Shown piece after piece: positions 1 through 5,405 of a DNA stretch of 7,801 nt (within the stretch, counting starts at the first letter, position 1; every line of letters begins with the position of its first letter). Source of the stretch: Spirochaetaceae bacterium (lineage in GTDB: Bacteria; Spirochaetota; Spirochaetia; DSM-2461); assembly GCA_016342385.1 (NCBI GenBank), contig JAEINM010000184.1, positions 1 to 7,801 on the forward strand, given 5' to 3'. A program made the position numbers and the translations under genes. The notes under the pieces were generated by a model that saw nothing but the letters and a program-made list of their open reading frames with translations, had not been told where the DNA came from and did not search any database.

Positions 1-62
1 TTCTTTTGGAAGACTTGGCTTGCAAAATAGTTTTTCAATAGGTCTTCAATATCTTCTTTCAT
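1..62 (-). CDS. Start of an unidentified gene coupled to the sigma factor (partial, runs off the left edge)
   Basis: Only the first 20 codons are in the window: M-K-E-D-I-E-D-L-L-K-N-Y-F-A-S-Q-V-F-Q-K. The ATG (62-60) overlaps the TGA stop of the sigma factor gene as ATGA, which normally means translational coupling. A good ribosome site, AAAGGAG at 78-72, lies 9 bases upstream inside the sigma gene, so the start is well supported. Position directly behind an ECF-type sigma gene is where anti-sigma factors are usually encoded, so that role is the leading inference. No zinc-binding or membrane segment is visible in the short piece present, and the family cannot be named from it. Confidence 0.75.
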   Translation of the reverse strand, partial: MKEDIEDLLKNYFASQVFQK

Positions 63-610
63 AAGACCAGACTCCTTTCCAGATTTTTTTTCAGATTTTT
101 TTTATTTTCCCACATACGGTATTTTATAGTTCCTTCGGGGATTCCGGTTATTTCGGAAATTTCCCTGTATTTTAATTCTTCATAATAATGGAGAAAGATC
201 AGTTCTTTATCGACTGAAGAGAGCTTGGATACGGCCTCTCTGATCATTTCCTGCTGTGTGTTTTTTTCCATGATTGATTCGGGAGTGTTTTCATTACTCA
301 ACAGATGATCATCAATGTTTTCAATGGGATTTTTTTTCTTTCTCATCATATCGATCTGATAATTTCTGGCAACAGTGTATAACCAGGTCGAAAATGAATA
401 ATTGTCATTATATCTATGGATCGATTCAAAAATATGCAACAGTATATCGGAAACCAGATCTTCATGATCATCAAAATTTTTCTGGAAGTTTTTTATATAA
501 ACCTGCAGTTTCGGATGGTAAACTTCCCAGATTTCATGGAACAGTTCATCGCGGTGAATATCTTTACTGTGCTTTTTCCATTTAAGGAATTTTTTTCTGA
601 TTTGATCCAT
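59..610 (-). CDS. RNA polymerase sigma factor, sigma-70 family, ECF type
   Basis: The 183-residue protein has the two-domain layout of an extracytoplasmic-function sigma factor, which directs RNA polymerase to a small set of promoters. Region 2 spans about residues 24-93 and includes the FSTWLYTVARNYQIDMMRKKK stretch (73-93) typical of the -10-recognising helix. An acidic linker follows (about 94-120). Region 4 (about 123-177) has a helix-turn-helix, with L-K-Y-R-E-I-S-E-I-T-G-I-P-E-G-T-I-K at 146-163. Length fits the family, and regions 1 and 3 are absent as expected. The start has no clear ribosome site: AAGTAT precedes the ATG. It lies 39 bases after the glycosylase stop, so co-transcription is possible. 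Its last codons form a repeated A-rich tract. Regulon unknown; the coupled downstream gene probably controls it. The family call is firm, the subgroup is not. Confidence 0.93.
   Translation of the reverse strand: MDQIRKKFLKWKKHSKDIHRDELFHEIWEVYHPKLQVYIKNFQKNFDDHEDLVSDILLHIFESIHRYNDNYSFSTWLYTVARNYQIDMMRKKKNPIENIDDHLLSNENTPESIMEKNTQQEMIREAVSKLSSVDKELIFLHYYEELKYREISEITGIPEGTIKYRMWENKKNLKKNLERSLVL
80..103 (-). repeat. Tandem 12-base repeat with two A8 runs at the end of the sigma gene
   Basis: On the coding strand the unit AAAAAAAATCTG occurs twice with no gap (103-92 and 91-80), encoding K-K-N-L twice. Both copies are exact. Homopolymers of eight A are prone to polymerase slippage, and the unit itself could expand or contract by 12 bases without changing frame. 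The tract lies about 20 bases before the overlapping stop/start of the sigma gene and its downstream partner. Confidence 0.9.
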
Positions 611-649
611 ATACTTATATTATTCGTATTTCTCTGTAAAAGGTTGGCA

Positions 650-1849
650 TTATTTAAAAATTTGCCGGAAACAGGTCTCCCCGTCGGTCTCAACCTCCAG
701 GAATTGCGCATAATCCCCAATGGCTTTTTCTATAGATTTTTTCATTGTATCATCGGGCTTTACTCCCTTTTCCCACCACCAGTTTTTGATCGATAATGAC
801 AATCCCTTTTTATTTCTAACCGGTTCAAAACGGGCAATTATTCTGTCTCCGTACAAGACGGGAAGAACATAATATCCGTATTTCCGCTCTACTGCAGGTT
901 TGTAGACTTCCCACCGGTACTGAAAACCGAATAATGTTTCAATAAGGAATCTGTCCCACATGAAATTATCCAATGGAGCCAGGAAGGTTATTTTTTTTGT
1001 TATTTTTCTCTTTCCAGTCAGAATTTTTTCCATTAAATCTCGTTCTTCACGGCGGATATAGAAATTAAAGGGCAGGTCTATAATTTCAATTGGAATGATT
1101 TCATCTGTTTCCAGAAGCCTTCTGAGAGATTTATCTCTCTCTGCTTTTTTTATTATTCCGAGCCAGCCGTCTCCGCTCTTATCATAATAGAGGCCTATAC
1201 TTCCCAGCCTCCTTTTCACAGACCAGTCGTAATATTTATCATCTTTCTCATTGGGATCTTTGGCGGACAGGTATTCTCCCGGAATAAGCTTTTCAACCAG
1301 ATCGTATTTCCGTCTGCTGTGTATGCGGCTTTCTATGGCGAGTTTTCCGGAAAAAAACAGAATTTCCAAGGCTGCCCTTGATAATTTAGCGGGAGCCCAG
1401 GACCAGTCAATTTTTTCATGGAAGTCGAGATCAAGGGAGGAAAGAGGTCCCCTGTTTTTGATTTCCACCAGTACTTTTTCTGCTATCATCCGCAATTCTT
1501 CAGCATCTTTGCTGTTGTAGTAGGCCAGATCCTGATCCCGTTTTCTTTTAAAATAAGGATAATCACTTATGTTGTAGATACACATCATTTTATCCCAGCC
1601 TTCTGTGAGGAGCCTTTTCTTATAGAGTAATCTGTAGAGATCAGAAGGTCTAAAATTGCGGATTCTGGCCTGAAGTACCAGTTCGGCATTTTTTCCGCAA
1701 ATGTCCAGAGGATCAAATTGAACTGAACCGGCTTTTTGGAAATATTCTAAAATTCCCTTTTCTTTTCCATATGGACTATAGCGATCCAGACTGTGATAGG
1801 CCACAAGAAATTTTCTGGCCAAAGCCTGTGTTATTCTGATTTTTTCCAT
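650..1849 (-). CDS. YcaQ/AlkX-type winged-helix DNA glycosylase (HTH_42 family)
   Basis: This 399-residue protein matches the YcaQ/AlkZ family, whose studied members are DNA glycosylases that excise alkylated bases and unhook interstrand crosslinks. The N-terminal part begins I-T-Q-A-L-A-R-K-F-L, followed by G-S-V-Q-F-D-P-L at 41-48. Q44-F45-D46 fits the catalytic Q-hydrophobic-D motif of the YcaQ branch, rather than the Q-x-Q of AlkZ. The C-terminal part carries the family signature L-A-P-L-D-N-F-M-W-D-R, then F-G-F-Q-Y-R-W-E-V-Y and Y-G-Y-Y-V-L-P-V-L-Y-G-D-R. Length is close to E. coli YcaQ (about 410). No Shine-Dalgarno precedes the ATG, but a TATAAT lies six bases upstream, so the mRNA may be leaderless. 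The protein is presumably cytoplasmic. It could be transcribed with the sigma factor downstream. Family assignment is confident; crosslink activity is inferred from homologues. Confidence 0.88.
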   Translation of the reverse strand: MEKIRITQALARKFLVAYHSLDRYSPYGKEKGILEYFQKAGSVQFDPLDICGKNAELVLQARIRNFRPSDLYRLLYKKRLLTEGWDKMMCIYNISDYPYFKRKRDQDLAYYNSKDAEELRMIAEKVLVEIKNRGPLSSLDLDFHEKIDWSWAPAKLSRAALEILFFSGKLAIESRIHSRRKYDLVEKLIPGEYLSAKDPNEKDDKYYDWSVKRRLGSIGLYYDKSGDGWLGIIKKAERDKSLRRLLETDEIIPIEIIDLPFNFYIRREERDLMEKILTGKRKITKKITFLAPLDNFMWDRFLIETLFGFQYRWEVYKPAVERKYGYYVLPVLYGDRIIARFEPVRNKKGLSLSIKNWWWEKGVKPDDTMKKSIEKAIGDYAQFLEVETDGETCFRQIFK

Positions 1850-1861
1850 CGGGCAATTATA
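1850..1861 (-). promoter_or_regulatory. Possible leaderless promoter of the YcaQ-type gene
   Basis: A consensus -10 hexamer TATAAT (1861-1856) is followed by TGCCCG and then the ATG at 1849. This places the expected transcription start on the A of the start codon. There is no purine-rich ribosome site. No convincing -35 is present at 16-18 bases upstream, where the sequence is AT-rich. The geometry is what leaderless genes show; AT-richness means chance is possible. Confidence 0.45.
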
Positions 1862-1889
1862 TATCAGATATGTTAAAAATTTATTAAAC

Positions 1890-1918
1890 TTTACTTTCCT
1901 TTGGGAAATTATTATATA
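1890..1918 (+). promoter_or_regulatory. Likely promoter of the CoA-binding protein gene
   Basis: TTTACT (1890-1895) and TATATA (1913-1918) are 17 bases apart, a standard sigma-70 arrangement. Transcription would begin near 1925 and give a very short leader that contains the ribosome site AAGGAG (1929-1934), 7 bases before the ATG at 1942. The promoter is divergent from that of the YcaQ-type gene within the same 92-base gap. Confidence 0.5.
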
Positions 1919-1941
1919 TATCCTACATAAGGAGACATTTT

Positions 1942-2307
1942 ATGCCTGATAATATAGTCGTTCTGGGAGCCAGCCCCAAACCGGAAAGATATTCCAATAA
2001 AGCTGTCACTATGCTGAAAGAAAAGGGGTATAATGTTATTCCCGTTCATCCGGCTGTCAAAGAGGTCAATGGAATTCAAGTAACAGCTGATCTCAATGAT
2101 ATTACAGATGATATCCACACCGTCACACTCTATGTCAATGGATCTATGGTGGCTAATATGGCGGATATAATTGCATCGCTTAAACCGAAACGTGTGATTT
2201 TTAATCCCGGTACGGAATCATCAGAAGCTAAGAAGGTTTTTTTCGAGAAGGGGATTGAAGTCTTAGAGGCCTGCACTCTTGTTCTGCTGAGAACAAATCA
2301 GTTTTAA
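1942..2307 (+). CDS. CoA-binding domain protein, YccU type
   Basis: This 121-residue protein is a stand-alone CoA-binding Rossmann domain (CoA_binding_2, COG1832). The features are: an opening beta strand and glycine turn I-V-V-L-G-A-S (5-11); the P-E-R-Y-S-N-K-A stretch (14-21) that is nearly invariant in the family; V-I-P-V-H-P (32-37); I-F-N-P-G-T-E (86-92); and E-A-C-T-L (109-113) with the conserved Cys111. Homologues bind CoA or its derivatives, but no agreed enzymatic role is known. It is cytoplasmic, with no signal peptide or membrane segment. The start is fixed by AAGGAG at 7 bases. It is a single-gene unit, convergent with the TetR gene, with 90 bases between the two stops and no obvious hairpin terminator there. 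Confidence 0.92.
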   Translation: MPDNIVVLGASPKPERYSNKAVTMLKEKGYNVIPVHPAVKEVNGIQVTADLNDITDDIHTVTLYVNGSMVANMADIIASLKPKRVIFNPGTESSEAKKVFFEKGIEVLEACTLVLLRTNQF

Positions 2308-2397
2308 AAATAAAATTTCACAATGGTGATTCTATGAGAAGCTCATTTTCAGTATGACATATTGGCCGCTAAAGTCCAGATTTCCAAGGCATTTGCT

Positions 2398-3060
2398 TTA
2401 TAACTGAAGTGATTCAATCAGATAGTCTATGAGACTGTTTAATTCCTCATCCATGGAGATGCCCTGTTCCTCTTCCATCAGTTTTTTTCTCAGACTGATT
2501 TTTTCCACATAGCTGTTTATGATATTGAGAAACATGTGGGCGGTTAATTCGGCATTCGCTTTTCCTCCGGTAGAGGGCATCTTTAGTGATTGATCTTTCT
2601 GTCCCTCTTCAAAGACAGAAACAAATATATCAAAAACTCGTTTATTGGCTTCAAAATATTCGGTCACATAGGAAGAATCAGGATAGGATTTGTCGAAGAG
2701 GATATTGAACTGAGCATCGAGTATATGATAATGATTAAATTCCATATAGGTCTTTTTGTACACATTGAGCAGTCTTTCGATTCTCTCTATGGGAGGGGCG
2801 TCCCTCCTGTCCTCATGGAGGAGAAGATCGGCAAAACTGTTGCTGATTTTTGTCATAATAATGAGGATGATCTCATTTTTGTTTTTAAAATAGAGATAAA
2901 TGGCTCCATTAGTCAGTTCGCAGGCCTCTGCTATATCGCTGATTGTTGTTCCGGGAAATCCCTTTTTCAGGAACAGTTTTTCAGAAGCCCCGAGGATCTC
3001 TTTTTTTCTTTTTTCCTTTAATTGAGCTTTTTCCCGTTCAATGCGGTCTTTACTGGCCAA
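2398..3060 (-). CDS. TetR/AcrR-family transcriptional regulator
   Basis: The 220-residue protein is a one-component repressor of the TetR family. The N-terminal helix-turn-helix spans about residues 20-66: I-L-G-A-S-E-K-L-F-L-K-K-G-F, then T-T-I-S-D-I-A-E-A-C-E-L-T (38-50) and G-A-I-Y-L-Y-F-K-N-K (52-61). The rest is a diverse helical ligand-binding and dimer domain. Translation most likely starts at TTG (3060-3058), because a strong AAGGAGG (3073-3067) lies exactly 6 bases upstream and no better ATG is nearby. It is the third gene of the hydrolase-symporter operon, 16 bases after the symporter stop. It is likely the operon's own regulator, acting at the palindrome 5254-5270. The lysine-rich N-terminal arm (about 1-20) is long. 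The ligand is unknown; operon position suggests the transported compound or a hydrolysis product. Confidence 0.93.
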   Translation of the reverse strand: MASKDRIEREKAQLKEKRKKEILGASEKLFLKKGFPGTTISDIAEACELTNGAIYLYFKNKNEIILIIMTKISNSFADLLLHEDRRDAPPIERIERLLNVYKKTYMEFNHYHILDAQFNILFDKSYPDSSYVTEYFEANKRVFDIFVSVFEEGQKDQSLKMPSTGGKANAELTAHMFLNIINSYVEKISLRKKLMEEEQGISMDEELNSLIDYLIESLQL

Positions 3061-3076
3061 ATGAAGCCTCCTTCCG

Positions 3077-4459
3077 TTAATCCTCTACACTGGCTAAAGG
3101 GGGATTCTTAAGTATTTTGAGAGTTGATTTCTCATCATATTTTAAAAATAGAAACAATCCGAGAATTAAAAATCCCATTGCGCCATAGGTTGTAAGCCGT
3201 ATACCCTGCTCTGTGGGAGCTCCTCCTGATTCTCCACCGATATGTGTTATCAGAGGGAATATAAGCAGAGTGATAGAGGCTCCCATTTTACTCATAAATG
3301 TACGGGCACCAAAATAGACGGCAGCCTTATAGTTTCCCGTTCTTCGCCCATCGGCTTCTGCAATATCGGCAACAATGGCATTGGGCAGTATCCCGAAAAT
3401 AGCTAGTGGCAGCGCGGCAATCACTACAGTGATAAAGGCCTGGGTATTTTCTGAAAAGGGGAGGCGACCCCAGAAGGATAGAAATAGCCAGCTTACAATA
3501 AAAATATAAAAGGCGAATATGAGAAGATTCTTCTTGCCGGTTTTTCTGGCAACCAGACTGACTGGAACATAGAAGACAAAGCTTGAAAGAAACAGAACCA
3601 CCATTAGTGTGGATGCCATCTCCTTGGGAAGCTTTAAGAGCTGGATTATGTAGAAACTGATACCGGTCTGAATGAATGTCAAAGCGAGGAAGTAGGTCAG
3701 GTCGGAAAGAGTGAAAAAGAGAAAATCGCGGTTTTTAAAGGCGTTGATAACCGCCTTAAATGATCCCTCCTCCGATGTATGGGCCTCGCAGTATCTCTTC
3801 TCATCAATGAAGACAACCGGTAGATACATAAGGATCGCCGAGACGAGAGCAAAGCCGCCAATAACCGTCTGGAAGGCCTTTGCCGGTGCCATTCCAGTCC
3901 CTTCCAGCATCCCCTGGAAGGCATAGGATCCGTTTCCAATCATGAAACCCAGAGCCCATGTTACGGATATCATAGTACTCAGTTCCAGTCTCTCATCGGG
4001 AGTGTGCCCCAGTTCACTCATAAGAGCAAAGAAAGGGGTTACATACATGGTCATAAAGAGATAGAAGAGGAATGTGAATACAAAGAGCCACATGGTGTTA
4101 AAAAGTGCCGATGCCGTCGGGGGTAGAAAGATCAGCAGCGAGATAAGGGCAAAGGGAAAAGCCCCGATCGCCATATAGAAGCGCCTTCTACCCATTGGGG
4201 ACCGACTCCTGTCTGATAATCCGGCTATTAAGGGGTCTGTAATACCATCAAAAACTCTGCTCAATGAGGCTATTATTCCCAGAACAGCAGCTGAGCCTAT
4301 GTAGATGGGGAACATTCTGCCTCCATCGGCCTGACTGTTGGAATCGTAAAAATAGTATAGCAGATTCATAACACCGAATGATCCGAGAGACCATCCCAAT
4401 TGACCCAAAGCATAGATTATCTTTTTCCCCATGGGGAGTTTTTCTATTGTATTACTCAT
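3077..4459 (-). CDS. MFS transporter of the GPH (glycoside-pentoside-hexuronide:cation symporter) family
   Basis: This is an inner-membrane secondary transporter of 460 residues with about 12 hydrophobic segments (MFS_2, MelB-like). The diagnostic loop is R-V-F-D-G-I-T-D-P-L-I-A-G-L-S-D-R-S-R-S (68-87) followed by P-M-G-R-R-R (88-93). R68, D71 and D75 sit where MelB-type carriers hold residues important for cation and substrate handling. In the second half, A-D-I-A-E-A-D-G-R-R-T-G-N-Y-K matches the other conserved family loop. Its ATG overlaps the hydrolase stop by 8 bases, with AAGGAG (4471-4466) 6 bases upstream. Known members take up glycosides, pentosides or hexuronides with H+ or Na+. 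The vertebrate relative MFSD2A carries lysophospholipids, so a lipid substrate is an alternative given the lipase-like neighbour. The divergent GH3 gene favours a glycoside. Confidence 0.93.
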   Translation of the reverse strand: MSNTIEKLPMGKKIIYALGQLGWSLGSFGVMNLLYYFYDSNSQADGGRMFPIYIGSAAVLGIIASLSRVFDGITDPLIAGLSDRSRSPMGRRRFYMAIGAFPFALISLLIFLPPTASALFNTMWLFVFTFLFYLFMTMYVTPFFALMSELGHTPDERLELSTMISVTWALGFMIGNGSYAFQGMLEGTGMAPAKAFQTVIGGFALVSAILMYLPVVFIDEKRYCEAHTSEEGSFKAVINAFKNRDFLFFTLSDLTYFLALTFIQTGISFYIIQLLKLPKEMASTLMVVLFLSSFVFYVPVSLVARKTGKKNLLIFAFYIFIVSWLFLSFWGRLPFSENTQAFITVVIAALPLAIFGILPNAIVADIAEADGRRTGNYKAAVYFGARTFMSKMGASITLLIFPLITHIGGESGGAPTEQGIRLTTYGAMGFLILGLFLFLKYDEKSTLKILKNPPLASVED

Positions 4460-5225
4460 TATTATCTCCTTGAGTTATCCATTGAATGACTTCTTTTTTT
4501 ACATATTCTTTTTCTTCCCCGGAGACCAGAACGTGGGGACTTTTCTTCAAAATAACATTTTTGACCGGGCACTTTACTAATTTTTTCTCCAGCATCGGGC
4601 CAACATTTACGGGAACCGAATCATCCAGTTCAGACAGCATTATCAGAGTAGGACAGTGTACTTTTTTTAAACTTTTTCCGGCTATTCTTATCAGTTTATA
4701 GAGATTGGCCAGTTGTCCGGGGAAATTATAACTCCAGTATTCCCGGCCCAGTTCCTTTATATCAGGACCATCTGTAGGGAGAGGGTTCCACTGCTTCGGA
4801 ATTTCTTTTCTAAAATATTTCAGAAGAGGGGACAGGTAGAAGGTGCGGCTTTTAACAGCCATGGCCGGAGCCAGTAAGGCAATGCGCTCCGGATTGAATT
4901 CCGCGGCCAGTATTAATGCCAGAACGCCTCCCATGGAAAGTCCCACAATGGATACAGAGGAATACTCGGCTTCCAGCTTGCTGTAGGCATCTTTAATATG
5001 ATTGAGCCAGTCTTTCCAGCCGGTCTTTAAAAAATCACTTTTATTTGTTCCGTGACCGGGCAGCCGGGGAAGGGAAACCCTGTATCCCTCACTATTGAGA
5101 GCATGAGCCAGTTCATAGAATTCTCCGGGATATCCCGTATAGCCATGAATGATCAATACAGCTTTTTTTCCCCTTCCCTCCAGATGTAAGGGAAACGCTT
5201 TTTTGTTAATGGCAACCTCTGACAT
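4452..5225 (-). CDS. Alpha/beta-hydrolase, carboxylesterase / monoacylglycerol-lipase-like
   Basis: The 257-residue serine hydrolase opens with V-L-I-I-H-G-Y-T-G-Y-P (23-33), whose H-G-Y-T-G supplies the oxyanion hole. It has the nucleophile elbow G-L-S-M-G-G (95-100, Ser97), an acidic residue in L-S-E-L-D-D-S-V-P-V (197-206, Asp201 or Asp202), and the catalytic His231 in S-P-H-V-L. A cap region lies between about 120 and 188. Layout and length resemble Est30-type carboxylesterases (COG1647). There is no signal peptide, so it acts in the cytoplasm on small imported esters. It is the first gene of the operon. The ribosome site is only modest (AGGGG, 5 bases from the ATG at 5225). Sharing an operon with a GPH symporter, next to GH3, suggests removal of acyl groups from an imported sugar. 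A mono-acylglycerol or lysolipid substrate is equally compatible with the fold. Confidence 0.9.
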   Translation of the reverse strand: MSEVAINKKAFPLHLEGRGKKAVLIIHGYTGYPGEFYELAHALNSEGYRVSLPRLPGHGTNKSDFLKTGWKDWLNHIKDAYSKLEAEYSSVSIVGLSMGGVLALILAAEFNPERIALLAPAMAVKSRTFYLSPLLKYFRKEIPKQWNPLPTDGPDIKELGREYWSYNFPGQLANLYKLIRIAGKSLKKVHCPTLIMLSELDDSVPVNVGPMLEKKLVKCPVKNVILKKSPHVLVSGEEKEYVKKEVIQWITQGDNNE

Positions 5226-5253
5226 TTATACCCCTATAATTGATGGTTATTTA

Positions 5254-5270
5254 ACTAAACGCCGTTTAGT
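5254..5270. promoter_or_regulatory. Palindromic candidate operator for the TetR-family regulator
   Basis: ACTAAAC-GCC-GTTTAGT is a perfect inverted repeat with 7-base arms and a 3-base centre. Its size is typical of a TetR dimer site. It begins about 4 bases downstream of the expected transcription start of the hydrolase-symporter-TetR operon (near 5274). A bound repressor there would block initiation or early elongation. The same stretch as RNA could fold into a 5' hairpin, which is the main alternative reading. Confidence 0.72.
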
Positions 5271-5280
5271 GGCGTAATTC

Positions 5281-5309
5281 ATAATATCATCGGGTCTCTT
5301 AGGTGTCAA
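5281..5309 (-). promoter_or_regulatory. Sigma-70-type promoter of the hydrolase-symporter-TetR operon
   Basis: On the minus strand a perfect -35 TTGACA (5309-5304) is followed after exactly 17 bases by TATTAT (5286-5281), five of six matches to the consensus -10. Transcription should start near 5274, giving a leader of about 50 bases that contains the palindrome 5254-5270. A near-consensus core promoter makes sense for an operon held off by a repressor. Confidence 0.8.
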
Positions 5310-5318
5310 ATTTTCTTT

Positions 5319-5347
5319 TTGACTCCTTTTCAATCTTCATATATTTG
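5319..5347 (+). promoter_or_regulatory. Possible weak promoter of the GH3 gene
   Basis: TTGACT (5319-5324) matches the -35 consensus at five of six positions. At 17 bases the -10 position reads TATTTG (5342-5347), which is poor. The expected start near 5354 would leave a leader of about 50 bases before the ATG at 5406. A good -35 with a weak -10 hints at a promoter needing help, but the -10 could also be misplaced. Confidence 0.35.
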
Positions 5348-5405
5348 TATAGGTATGAAAATGTTTTTCTTTAAAACTATTAAATTCAGGAGTAATATTT
5401 TTGTT

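Noticed and set aside
416..796. A 126-codon, Phe-rich open frame on the plus strand
   Set aside because: It overlaps the 5' end of the sigma gene and the 3' end of the glycosylase gene antisense; its apparent hydrophobicity comes from the A-rich codons of the real genes.
2280..2330. CTGA/TCAG hairpin before TTTT at the end of the CoA-binding gene, as a terminator
   Set aside because: Only four pairs, partly inside the coding region, with a short T-run; not distinguishable from chance.
2590..3021. A 143-codon open frame on the plus strand
   Set aside because: It lies wholly antisense to the TetR gene, whose domain structure is clear, and its translation shows no recognisable motif.
5260..5274. 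Second inverted repeat CGCC/GGCG overlapping the candidate operator
   Set aside because: Arms of four bases with a seven-base loop are expected by chance; the 7-3-7 palindrome explains the region better.
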